From assembly GCA_036265005.1 (NCBI GenBank), contig DATAPW010000034.1, forward strand, positions 1-48,420: a stretch of DNA of 48,420 nt, in the 5' to 3' direction. Numbering within the stretch: position 1 is the first letter of the stretch; every line of letters begins with the position of its first letter. The position numbers were made by a program, and so were the translations under genes. The notes below the pieces were generated by a model that saw nothing but the letters and a program-made list of their open reading frames with translations, was not told the origin of the DNA and did no database searches. This stretch comes from JAMXLO01 sp036265005 (GTDB lineage: Bacteria; Pseudomonadota; Alphaproteobacteria; Acetobacterales; Acetobacteraceae). Positions 35,091-43,171 of this stretch are shown here, one piece after another.

Positions 35091-36215
35091 TCACACCCGC
35101 ATGGGCATCAACACGTACAGCGCACTGGCGTCCGCCGCGTCGCGCACCACGGTCGGGGCCGATCCGTCGGAAAACCGGAACTCCACATCGCCTTCGATCT
35201 GGTCGGTGATGTCGTTCAGGTAGCGCGCCTGGAAGCCGATCTCCAGAGGACCCGCCTCATACGTCACGTGGTCGGAATCCAGCTCTTCGGTCGCCGTTCC
35301 CTGCTCCGGGCTGGCTGCCGACAGCACCAGCAGGTCGCGCGCCAGCGACAGCTTCACCGGGCGTGAGCGTTCGGCCGAGATTGCCGACACGCGGCCCACC
35401 GCATCGGCGAAGTCCTTCTTGCCGACCCGCAGCACCTTGTCGTTGCCGCGCGGGATCACCCGCTCGTATTCCGGGAACGTGCCGTCGATCAGCTTGCTGG
35501 TCAGCAGCACTGCATCGGCATGGAACTGGATGCGGGTGTCGGACAGCGCCACCTCGACGTTGCCGCTGACCTCGTCCAGCAGCTTGCGCAATTCGTTGAC
35601 CGTCTTGCGCGGGATGATCACGCCTGGCATCGAACCGGCGCCGTCCGGCAACGGCTCCTCCACCCTGGCAAGCCGGTGCCCGTCGGTGGCGACGGCGCGC
35701 AGCACCCGCGTACCCTCGCTCTCCGCGGCATGCAGGTAGATGCCGTTGAGGTAGTAGCGCGTCTCCTCGGTGCTGATGGCAAACCGGGTGCGGTCGATCA
35801 GCGCCCGCAGCACCTGGGCCGACAGGTTGAAGCGGTGCGGCAGCGCGCCGGCGGTCATCGAGGGGAAATCCTCGGTCGGCAGCACCACAAGGCTGGTCGA
35901 ATAGCGGCCGGCCCGCAGCGCGAGCTGGGCGTCACCGCCGGGGTGATCCAGTTCCACCTCGGCCGAGTCCGGCAGCTTGCGGACGATCTCGTACAGCGTC
36001 GCCGCCGGGGCGGTGCAGGAGCCGTTGCGGGTGGTGCTCGCCGGCACGTCTTCGACAATGGCGATTTCCATGTCGGTCGCGGTGAGCGTCAGCTTGCCGT
36101 CGCGCACGGCGAGCATGACATTGGCCAGGATCGGGATGGTGTTGCGTCGCTCCACCACGCTCTGCACGTGGGCCAGCGCCTTCAGCAGGGTGGCCCGGTC
36201 GGCCTTCAGCTTCAT
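35091..36215 (-). CDS. dnaN: DNA polymerase III sliding clamp, beta subunit
   Basis: 374 residues, the usual clamp length, with three structurally similar domains. Visible: MKLKADRATLLKALAHVQSVVERRNTIPILANVM, RYSTSLVVLPTEDFP, RYYLNGIYLH, VATDGHRLARVE, VIIPRKTVNEL, SKLIDGTFPEYERVIP and the C-terminal VLMPMRV. The ring clamp holds the replicative polymerase on DNA. Two ATGs compete: 36215 (nine nt after GAGG) and 36224 (GAGG directly abutting); the first is preferred. It follows dnaA in transcription order, but 500 nt separate them. RecF and GyrB, which often follow dnaN, do not; the next gene beyond is the convergent LLM monooxygenase. Confidence 0.97.
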   Translation of the reverse strand: MKLKADRATLLKALAHVQSVVERRNTIPILANVMLAVRDGKLTLTATDMEIAIVEDVPASTTRNGSCTAPAATLYEIVRKLPDSAEVELDHPGGDAQLALRAGRYSTSLVVLPTEDFPSMTAGALPHRFNLSAQVLRALIDRTRFAISTEETRYYLNGIYLHAAESEGTRVLRAVATDGHRLARVEEPLPDGAGSMPGVIIPRKTVNELRKLLDEVSGNVEVALSDTRIQFHADAVLLTSKLIDGTFPEYERVIPRGNDKVLRVGKKDFADAVGRVSAISAERSRPVKLSLARDLLVLSAASPEQGTATEELDSDHVTYEAGPLEIGFQARYLNDITDQIEGDVEFRFSDGSAPTVVRDAADASALYVLMPMRV

Positions 36216-36715
36216 GGCATCCATCCTCAAAGGGCCGGGTTGCAGGGGCGCCCAGGCGAATCCGTGCGCGCACTGTAGCAATTGCGCGGCGCGCGGGGAA
36301 AGGCCGGTTGCACTTAGGCTGGGCGGTTTCCTCGCGCCGGCGGGACCGACCGGCGCGATTGCGGCCGGCAATGACGGCCCGGCAGATCGTTCGGGGCGGC
36401 ATTGTGCTGAGCCTGCGCGCCCGCGCATCGATCACCGGATTGCTGTTCGTGGCCATCATCGGCTCGGCGGCGGTCGGTGATCACCCGCGTGCTGTTCCTC
36501 GGCTTGTTCCGCTGTTCGGCTTCTCGGCTATCCCGCTGATGCTAAAGCTTGTGCCTGGCATGCGATGAGCGATTGGACGACACCGACCGGCTGATCATCC
36601 GCGGCCTGGGCGATGCGCAGCCGGGCAAGGCGGCAGATGCCGGGCCTGCTGGCGCAATGGGCCTCGAGGGACCATGTCGTGTTCGCCCCGCCGCGGCGGC
36701 GAGACTGCAGGCGCG
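36216..36715. other. 500-nt spacer between dnaA and dnaN
   Basis: No supported gene. On the plus strand, ATG 36371 to 36568 opens a 65-codon frame with a hydrophobic stretch (ITGLLFVAIIGSAA), and another frame begins near 36565. Neither has a ribosome-binding site or a family match. The stretch is as GC-rich as genes nearby, so it may be a decayed coding sequence. The last ~30 bases before 36215 contain the CCCTTTGAGG leader of dnaN. Confidence 0.45.
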
Positions 36716-38146
36716 TCAGGACTCCAGCATCCGCCGCAGCAATTCGACGTCCTCGGCGAAACCGGCGTCGCGGCTCATCAGTTCGCCCACGCGGGACACG
36801 GCGTGCATCACCGTGGTGTGGTCGCGGTTGCCGAACCTGCGGCCGATTTCCGGCAGGCTGCGCTGGGTGAGCTGCTTGGCCAGGTACATCGCCACCTGAC
36901 GCGGCCGGGCTACGGCCCGCGCACGCCGAGCCGACGACATGTCGGTCAGGCGGATGGCAAAATGTTCGGCCACTTTGCGCTGGATTTCCTCGATCGTGAC
37001 GCGCCGGTCGTGCGCCTTGAGGATGTCGTGCAGCACTTCCTGCGTGGCTTCCAGCGTGATCGTGCGGCCGAACAGATTGGCATGCGCGACCAGCCGGTTC
37101 AGCGCGCCTTCCAGCTCGCGCACGTTGGTGGTGATGCGATGCGCCAGGAAGTCGAGCACCTTCGCGGGCACCGCCACGCCGGCGCGCAGCACCTTCGCCT
37201 CGAGGATCGAGATGCGCAGTTCGAATGTCGTGGCGTGCAGGTCGGCGACCATCCCATAACCGAGCCGGGTGCGCAGCCGGTCATCCAGGCCCGACAGGTC
37301 CGATGGCGACTTGTCGGCCGACACCACGATCTGCTTGCCAACGTCCACCAGTGCGTTGAACGTATGGAAGAACTCTTCCTGCGTGTTGTCCTTGCCGATG
37401 AGGAACTGCAGGTCGTCGATCATCAGCACGTCGACGCTGCGGAGCTGTTCCTTGAACTGCATCTGCTGCTGACTGCGGATCGCCGCGATGAAGCGGTACA
37501 TGAACTTCTCGGCCGACATGTAGGCGACCGAGACCGGGCGGCCGCCATTGGTGTTGTTGCGCGCCACCAGTTCCCAGGCGACGGCGTGCATCAGGTGCGT
37601 CTTGCCGAGACCGACGCCGCCATACAGGAACAGCGGATTGAAGCCCGGGCTGGATGGCTGTTCGGCAACCCGCCGCGCACAGGCATAGGCGAATTCGTTC
37701 GGCTTGCCGACCACGAACGCATCGAAGGTGAAGCGTGGATCAATTTGCAGTTCGGAGCGCTGATCCATCCGTTCCTCGGGCCGATTGGGAACCGTGGGCG
37801 GCGCTTCCGACGCCGTCGCAAGGCTCTCCGCCAGACCGACGGTGGGCGAAGCCGCGCCTCCTACCCGGATGTCCACCCGGCGAATGGTTGGGTTCTCTGC
37901 GTGCCAGAGAGAATTGAGCCGGTCGCCATAACGGCCGCGCACCCAATCGCACAGGAAACGCGTGGGTAAGAGCACGGTAATCTCATCGCCGTCGACCCCG
38001 GCCAGCGTCATCTGGCGGAGCCAGTTGCGGTATTCGATGTCGCCGACCTCGCTTTGCAGGCGTCCCCGGATGCGTGCCCACTGCGTTGCCAATTGAGGCA
38101 TGTCCACGATCTCCTGCTCCAATGTCGTGGACAATTCGATTTCCAT
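36716..38146 (-). CDS. dnaA: Chromosomal replication initiator DnaA
   Basis: 476 residues with the four DnaA domains. Domain I at the N terminus (about 15-90, WARIRGRLQSEVGDIEYRNWLRQM), a linker (about 91-135), the AAA+ domain with Walker A GGVGLGKT (176-183) and Walker B LMIDDLQFL (241-249), then domain IV with the DnaA-box-binding signature near the C terminus (ALPEIGRRF-type SLPEIGRRFGNRDHTTVMHAV). DnaA binds origin boxes and opens DNA for replication. ATG 38146 has GGGGAGCGG upstream. Downstream is dnaN, upstream rpsT. An AT-rich region with DnaA-box-like sites lies 150-280 nt upstream, so autoregulation or an origin is plausible. Confidence 0.97.
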   Translation of the reverse strand: MEIELSTTLEQEIVDMPQLATQWARIRGRLQSEVGDIEYRNWLRQMTLAGVDGDEITVLLPTRFLCDWVRGRYGDRLNSLWHAENPTIRRVDIRVGGAASPTVGLAESLATASEAPPTVPNRPEERMDQRSELQIDPRFTFDAFVVGKPNEFAYACARRVAEQPSSPGFNPLFLYGGVGLGKTHLMHAVAWELVARNNTNGGRPVSVAYMSAEKFMYRFIAAIRSQQQMQFKEQLRSVDVLMIDDLQFLIGKDNTQEEFFHTFNALVDVGKQIVVSADKSPSDLSGLDDRLRTRLGYGMVADLHATTFELRISILEAKVLRAGVAVPAKVLDFLAHRITTNVRELEGALNRLVAHANLFGRTITLEATQEVLHDILKAHDRRVTIEEIQRKVAEHFAIRLTDMSSARRARAVARPRQVAMYLAKQLTQRSLPEIGRRFGNRDHTTVMHAVSRVGELMSRDAGFAEDVELLRRMLES

Positions 38147-38514
38147 GCAGCCGCTCCCCGACGCCACGAACCCAGCCCCACACGGCGGTCTTATTGCCGC
38201 CGCTCCGCATGATGCTCTCCACCAATTTTGGCGGAAGGACGACAAGATCGAGAGATAGGCTACCCACCGGGAGGTGACTAGCGCAGTAACAATATGTCCA
38301 CACTTCGTCGCGGAGGCAATCAGAATCTGGTAGCGTCGCCTGACATCAAGTAAAACGAAACAAGATTTCTACAGCATGTGGATAATACTGTGGATGCACA
38401 AAGTATAATTTTTTGTTGCATCCTGCGGTTGCCGTTGCATCGGCAAGGTAACCATCCGCAAGCCCATTATCCTGCGCTTCGCCGCCCGGGTCAACCGGCG
38501 CGACGCGTCAGCTG
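38147..38514. other. Upstream region of dnaA, AT-rich: putative oriC or dnaA control region
   Basis: The 368 nt between dnaA and rpsT hold the most AT-rich stretch of the window, roughly 38330-38420 (AAAACGAAACAAGATTTC and AAAGTATAATTTTTTG). A perfect DnaA box lies at 38377-38385, a 7/9 match at 38389-38397 and another 7/9 at 38294-38302. The 8-mer GTTGCATC occurs at 38415 and 38434. No coding frame is credible. This is consistent with a small origin or a DnaA-controlled promoter. Confidence 0.5.
38377..38385 (-). promoter_or_regulatory. Consensus DnaA box (TTATCCACA)
   Basis: The plus strand reads TGTGGATAA, the exact complement of the R-type box TTATCCACA. A second imperfect copy (TGTGGATGC) starts four nt further right in the same orientation. 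Location 231 nt upstream of the dnaA start codon within AT-rich DNA suits autoregulation or origin function. Confidence 0.6.
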
Positions 38515-38784
38515 TCAGCCGGAGGCAAGTGCCTTGATGCGCGCGGACAGCCGCGAAATCTTGCGCGCGACGGTATTGCCGTGGATCACGCCCTTGCCCG
38601 CGGCACGCTGCATCTCGGGCTGTGCTGCCTGAAGCGCCGCGCCGGCATCCTGCTTATTGCCGCTGGCAATCGCCGCTTCGACCTTTTTGATAAAGGTCCG
38701 CATGCGTGCCTTGCGCGCCTGGTTGCGCTCGGTGCGGCGTTCGGTCTGTCGGTTGCGCTTGCGCGCGGAAGCAGTGTTGGCCAT
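38515..38784 (-). CDS. rpsT: 30S ribosomal protein S20
   Basis: 89 residues, highly basic, with the S20 pattern MANTASARKRNRQTERRTER followed by ARKARMRTFIKKVEAAIASGNK, AALQAAQPEMQRAAGKGVIHGNTVARKISRLSARIKAL. S20 is a primary 16S rRNA-binding protein of the small subunit. ATG 38784 is chosen because the family start MANT is reached there; a longer frame to 38916 is not conserved. GGGATT upstream serves as a weak ribosome-binding site. Neighbouring dnaA is a common arrangement in alphaproteobacteria. Confidence 0.96.
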   Translation of the reverse strand: MANTASARKRNRQTERRTERNQARKARMRTFIKKVEAAIASGNKQDAGAALQAAQPEMQRAAGKGVIHGNTVARKISRLSARIKALASG

Positions 38785-38937
38785 GGAATCCCAGCATTCT
38801 TCAACAATAGGCGGTGGCCCGGCTGCCCGTGTCGGGGCAATCGGGGTGAGGGGCCGAGTTCTATGCACCGGCCGCTCCCGGGTCAAGCCCACACGGCTTT
38901 GCGACCCATTATGCACGGTGCGGGCTGCGCCTGGCGA

Positions 38938-40407
38938 TCAGAGGATCAGGCCTGGCGAGGTGTGTTCGTCCAGCGGCCAGATTGGCCGTTCGACCTTGCT
39001 GTACGGGATTTTCCGGTAATCGCGGCTGAGCGGACCGTCCGAGTCAACGTAGATTACCTTCTGCGCGACCGGTCCGAATGCCGCCATGAAGTGGTTGGTC
39101 GATTTTACCACCACCAGCTTGCGATCGGTCGGCTCGATGCCGAGGTTGCGGAACAATTCAAGGCCGAGGGCCTGCGTGCGATTGGAGATCAGCACCACCT
39201 CGACACCACCGATTTTGATCGCCGCACAATCGCCGAGCGGCACCTGCGTGGGGCCGAAACTCTGCCAGCAATCGCGCTTCAAGGCGGTGACCGTGACGTG
39301 CGCATCGACCGGCTGACCGGAGGCAGGGCCGATCTTGCCGCCAAAGCGCAGTGGAAATCCGGCGCCAAGGCCGGCATCGAAGCAGAGACGCACCGCAATC
39401 GGATCCCAGATCGGCCCGAGGACGGCACCGTCCACCTTACGTTCCATCAGCCGGCGCAGGATGGTGGTGTTGTCGGTCGGCGCGCCGCCACCGGCATTGT
39501 CGGCCGGATCGGCCATCACCACCGGGCTGCCATTGAACGCCAGCGCGGCACTGATGCCGTCGTCGGCCGCCATATAATCGGGCGCGGTTCGGCCGCGCAT
39601 GGCAATGAACTCCTGGCCGATCTCGCTCGCCAGGCGATCCGCCTTCGCCTTGTCGTCGTCGGTGATCACCAGGATGCGGCCGGTGAGTTCAGGCACATCG
39701 GCATACGGAAAGCAGTGGCCGATCGAGACCGACAGCACGCCGTTCTTCCCCTCCATCGCCGCGGTCTTGTCCACGAAGGCGCGCATCAGAGGCAATGTCG
39801 TCGGATAGCTGCCGATCTGGCGGCAGTCATACAGCGATGTCGTCGGCCTGACCTGTTTGCGGATCGTCCGCAGCACCAGGGTCAGCAGGTCCTCGGCGCG
39901 TTCCACCACATCGGTATGGGGAAACTCCTTGTAGAGAATGGTGATATCGGCGAGCTGCACGCGCTTGATGGTAAGATGGCAATGCGGATCGAGTTCGACG
40001 CCGATCACGCAATCCGGGCCGACGATGGCACGGGCACGTTCCAGCAGATCGCCCTCCACATCGTCGTAGCCGTGCGCAACCATGGCGCCGTGCAGCCCGA
40101 AAAGTACGCCGTCGAGCGGCAGTGCGGCCTTGAGCTGCGCCAGGATTTCGTCGCGCATGAACTCGTAGTCGGCCCGGTTGGTAGTACCGGCGGGGCTGGC
40201 CGCGAAGCAGCTGCCCTCGATCAGCGTGAACCCCTCGTCCGCAGCGCGCTGCCGTGCGACGAACAGCGGTGCGGTGCACATGCGCGGCGCGTCCGTCGGA
40301 TGTTCGCCCGGGCGCAGGAACACGCTCTCCTTGTAGGCATCGAGGCTGGTGGGCAGCGGCGAGAAAGTGTTGGTCTCGGTGGCGATCGTGGCACTGAACA
40401 GACGCAT
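38938..40407 (-). CDS. M81-family metallopeptidase (MlrC-like)
   Basis: 489 residues of the DUF1485/MlrC_C family. The N terminus MRLFSATIATETNTFSPLPT is a family signature; LFGLHGAMVAHGYDDVEGDLL and VIGVELDPHCH supply probable zinc ligands (D and H). The second half shows VVMADPADNAGGGAPTDNT and VVVKSTNHFMAAFGPVA, matching the C-terminal MlrC domain. The founding member MlrC hydrolyses linear microcystin breakdown products, but most homologues are of unknown peptide or amide substrate. No signal peptide. It lies divergent from the PHB-depolymerase-like gene, with a palindromic repeat in the spacer. Confidence 0.9.
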   Translation of the reverse strand: MRLFSATIATETNTFSPLPTSLDAYKESVFLRPGEHPTDAPRMCTAPLFVARQRAADEGFTLIEGSCFAASPAGTTNRADYEFMRDEILAQLKAALPLDGVLFGLHGAMVAHGYDDVEGDLLERARAIVGPDCVIGVELDPHCHLTIKRVQLADITILYKEFPHTDVVERAEDLLTLVLRTIRKQVRPTTSLYDCRQIGSYPTTLPLMRAFVDKTAAMEGKNGVLSVSIGHCFPYADVPELTGRILVITDDDKAKADRLASEIGQEFIAMRGRTAPDYMAADDGISAALAFNGSPVVMADPADNAGGGAPTDNTTILRRLMERKVDGAVLGPIWDPIAVRLCFDAGLGAGFPLRFGGKIGPASGQPVDAHVTVTALKRDCWQSFGPTQVPLGDCAAIKIGGVEVVLISNRTQALGLELFRNLGIEPTDRKLVVVKSTNHFMAAFGPVAQKVIYVDSDGPLSRDYRKIPYSKVERPIWPLDEHTSPGLIL

Positions 40408-40434
40408 GGCAGAGATCCTGAATGACGATGCGCG

Positions 40435-40474
40435 ATACTGTCATGGCCGGGCGTGGCCCGACCACCCACGTCTT
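40435..40474. repeat. Dispersed palindromic repeat, half copy 4
   Basis: ATACTGTCATGGCCGGGCGTGG and the following CCACCCACGTCTT match the left half of copy 2; the right arm is absent and replaced by a segment starting TCATTGCGAGGAGCGCAGCA (40487 onward), which itself resembles another dispersed proteobacterial repeat. The element therefore looks truncated. Confidence 0.65.
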
Positions 40475-40561
40475 CCGTAACTCTATCATTGCGAGGAGCG
40501 CAGCAACTCGGCAATCTCTCGCATGGGAGGGCACGGACGCTTCTCGCCACGGAGATGTCCG

Positions 40562-41959
40562 ATGTTGCGCGTGTCGATCCGCCCGGTGCTTGCGCTGGTT
40601 GCTGCCACCTTGTTCCCGGCTGCCAACCTGCACGCAGATGAACCGTCGCTGCCTGCCTACAATGCCGATATTGCCCAGACCTCCATCTCCGGCATTTCGT
40701 CCGGCGCATTCATGGCGGTGCAGTTCGGTGTGGCATGGTCGTCGGTAATCGTCGGCGTCGGCGCCATAGCGGGTGGACCGTTCGACTGTTCCGAGGGCTC
40801 CGGTGCGACGGCACTCAGCACCTGCATGGGCGGCCAGCCGGCACCCGACCTCCCTGAGCTGATCCGCCACACCGACGCGTGGCGCCGCAGCGGCGACATC
40901 GACGATACCGGCAATATCGCCGGGCAACGAATCTACCTGTTCAGCGGCTACAACGACAAGGTTGTCGCCCGCGGCGTGAGCAACAGCCTACAGGCATTCT
41001 ACGCTCACTACCTGCCGTCCGATCGGCGCAGCAACCTGTTTTACCAGACCGCCATCGGAGCCGGGCACGCTCAGGTGACCTTGGCCTATGGCGGCAGATG
41101 CGCCGACAACGGCGGTGAGTACATCGACAGGTGCGGCTACGATCAGGCAGGGATCATCCTGCAGCACATCTATGGCACGCTCAGCCCGCGCAACGATGGC
41201 GCGTTGACCGGGCACGTCATCGCGTTCAGCCAGGCCGCATTCACGGCTGGCCGCAAGCCGGTGGACGACAGCCTGGACGACAAGGGATTCGCCTATGTTC
41301 CGGCCGTGTGCGTCGCACAGGAACCATGCCGCGTGCATATCGCCCTCCATGGTTGCCTGCAGTCCTACGGCAACATCGGCGAGGACTTCGTCAGGCATTC
41401 CGGCTACAACGAGTGGGCCGACAGCAACCACATCATCGTCCTGTACCCGCAGATCCAGGCAAACGGCATCACGCAACTGGGCATCACAAATCCGCAGGCG
41501 TGCTGGGACTGGTGGGGGTACCTCGACGCCAATCCGACGGTCTCGCCCAGCTACCTGCTGAAGTCCGGCAGGCAGATCAGTGCGATCAAGGCGATGCTCG
41601 ACCACCTGACCAGCGGCGCCGGATCGCCTGCTCCGCCGATCGCAGCGATTTCCGCGTCGCCACAGCTCCTCGCGCCGGATGCGAGCGACACTGCGATCGA
41701 CCTGGTGTGGTCCGCGGTGCCCGCAGCCACCAGTTACGATGTGTTCCGCGCGGCACCAGGTGATCCGGCATTCGGTCAGATCGGCGCGACTGCCGGTTTG
41801 AGCTTTGCCGATGCCGGGCTGAAACCGTCGTCCTTGTACCGATACAAAGTTCGAGCGTCATCCGCTGCCGGCGCGGGCGCCTTCTCAGCCGAGGTCGCGA
41901 AATCCACCCGACCGAAGGTGCCACCTTGCGATGAGCCAGGCAGTTGCGCCGTGCGCTGA
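40562..41959 (+). CDS. Secreted PHB-depolymerase-like esterase with fibronectin III tail
   Basis: 465 residues. A signal peptide (MLRVSIRPVLALVAATLFPAANLHA) precedes an alpha/beta-hydrolase of the poly(3-hydroxybutyrate) depolymerase family. The nucleophile elbow is GISSGAFMA (S46 in G-x-S-x-G); LFSGYNDKVV is a candidate for the acidic residue and VHIALHGCLQSY carries the oxyanion HGC. Cysteines are plentiful, as in exported members. Residues about 360-455 form a fibronectin type III domain (DLVWSAVPAATSYDVFRA, YRYKVRASSAAG), typical of polymer-binding tails. ATG 40562 follows GGAG. It may degrade extracellular polyester or act as a carbohydrate esterase. Divergent from the M81 gene. Confidence 0.88.
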   Translation: MLRVSIRPVLALVAATLFPAANLHADEPSLPAYNADIAQTSISGISSGAFMAVQFGVAWSSVIVGVGAIAGGPFDCSEGSGATALSTCMGGQPAPDLPELIRHTDAWRRSGDIDDTGNIAGQRIYLFSGYNDKVVARGVSNSLQAFYAHYLPSDRRSNLFYQTAIGAGHAQVTLAYGGRCADNGGEYIDRCGYDQAGIILQHIYGTLSPRNDGALTGHVIAFSQAAFTAGRKPVDDSLDDKGFAYVPAVCVAQEPCRVHIALHGCLQSYGNIGEDFVRHSGYNEWADSNHIIVLYPQIQANGITQLGITNPQACWDWWGYLDANPTVSPSYLLKSGRQISAIKAMLDHLTSGAGSPAPPIAAISASPQLLAPDASDTAIDLVWSAVPAATSYDVFRAAPGDPAFGQIGATAGLSFADAGLKPSSLYRYKVRASSAAGAGAFSAEVAKSTRPKVPPCDEPGSCAVR

Positions 41960-41995
41960 TCGTATGACCCACTGGCGTCGTTGGCACTCTGCATT

Positions 41996-43171
41996 TCAGG
42001 TTACGTCCCTCGCCTGAAGCAGGCGCCGACCAATAACCGCGGCATCCTCTGGCGCAAGCGCGACCGGCGAGAACAGCAGGACATTGTCGTCCCGACGTGC
42101 CAGCGAGCAGGCAATCGGCGGCGTGCCCGCGGCAAGCCGCCCCGCCAGCACCGCGGCATCGTCGCATGTCACCTCGAGCAGCGGCACGTGTCGATCCACA
42201 ATGCGCAGCGTCATGCCCGCGACCTGACCGGCAGCGGCAACGATCCGTTCCAGGATCTCCCGCCAGGCGTTGCGTCGCGCCTCCTCGTCGACCGCGGCAA
42301 ATCGCTCGAGCGCCACCAGAAGGCCGACGATTTCCTCCTTGCCGACCTTGCAGGAACGACCGATGCCGTGCTGCGGCAGTCCGGGCAGTTGGCGCAACGC
42401 GGCAAATTCCTCCGGCGCCTGCCAGAGATCGGGAAACACATCCAGGTCCAGCATCTGCAGCAGGGCTGACGCAACCAGATCGGCGCGACCGCACAGGATA
42501 CCCGATGCCTGCGGGCCGCCGATCGCCTTGCCGCCGCTGAACGCAACCAGGTCAGCGCCCTGCTCGAGGAAGCGGCGCAGGTTGTCCGCGGGCGGCAGTT
42601 GCGCGGCGGCATCGACCAACAGCGGCAGGCCGTGCTCGCGCGCAACCGCGGCAATATCCGGCAGTTTCGGCAGCGATTGCGGATGCGCGAGATAGTACAT
42701 CCCCGCGGTGTTCGCGGTCACCGCCGCCGCGACTTCCCAGGCAGCCGCGTCGCGTACCCCCGGGCCGCTGTAGCGATCCGGAATGCCGACTTCGACGATG
42801 CGTCCTCCGGCCACCTGCACGGCACGGTCGTACATGTTGCGCTGGCTGCGCACGACGATGAACTCGTTGCGGCCATCGGCGGCCTCCGGCAGCCGGTTCA
42901 TCCGCGCCGGATCGAGCCCGGCCAGGCACGCGGCCGCGCCAAGCAGGATGGAAGCGGACGCACCTGACGTGACGATGCCCGCCTGCGCACCGGTAATTCG
43001 TGCGATGACGCGACAGGCGCCCGCCTGCAACGCGACCATATCGACGCATTCGCCGGAAGCATCCACCATGGCGGCGGCGACCTCCGGATGCATTCGCCCG
43101 CCCGACAGCCGCGTAACCGTGCCGCAGCCGTTGATGACGGTCGGAACGCCGAAGCGGTCGTAGATGGTCAT
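41996..43171 (-). CDS. PLP-dependent SelA/aminotransferase-V-fold enzyme
   Basis: 391 residues. The start MTIYDRFGVPTVINGCGTVTRLSGG and the ITGAQAGIVTSGASASILLGAAACLAG block match the L-seryl-tRNA(Sec) selenium transferase-like family, which includes D-glucosaminate-6-phosphate ammonia-lyase DgaE. A PLP lysine lies in FSGGKAIGGPQASG, preceded by the cofactor-binding LLVDAAAQLPP. No selenocysteine genes (selB, selC) are in the window, so an amino-sugar or amino-acid lyase is more likely than true SelA. ATG 43171 overlaps the first GMC gene stop by 4 nt (ATGA), so it is translationally coupled downstream of that oxidoreductase. Substrate unknown. Confidence 0.88.
   Translation of the reverse strand: MTIYDRFGVPTVINGCGTVTRLSGGRMHPEVAAAMVDASGECVDMVALQAGACRVIARITGAQAGIVTSGASASILLGAAACLAGLDPARMNRLPEAADGRNEFIVVRSQRNMYDRAVQVAGGRIVEVGIPDRYSGPGVRDAAAWEVAAAVTANTAGMYYLAHPQSLPKLPDIAAVAREHGLPLLVDAAAQLPPADNLRRFLEQGADLVAFSGGKAIGGPQASGILCGRADLVASALLQMLDLDVFPDLWQAPEEFAALRQLPGLPQHGIGRSCKVGKEEIVGLLVALERFAAVDEEARRNAWREILERIVAAAGQVAGMTLRIVDRHVPLLEVTCDDAAVLAGRLAAGTPPIACSLARRDDNVLLFSPVALAPEDAAVIGRRLLQARDVT

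Noticed and set aside
36371..36568. A 65-codon frame with one hydrophobic segment in the dnaA-dnaN spacer.
   Set aside because: No ribosome-binding site, no family match and a composition like decayed coding DNA; left in the spacer note.
36674..37969. A 431-codon plus-strand frame opposite dnaA.
   Set aside because: Antisense shadow of dnaA; no start signal or domain.
41996..43171. Selenocysteine synthase SelA.
   Set aside because: No selB, selC or selD nearby, and coupling to a GMC oxidoreductase points to a metabolic lyase or transferase.
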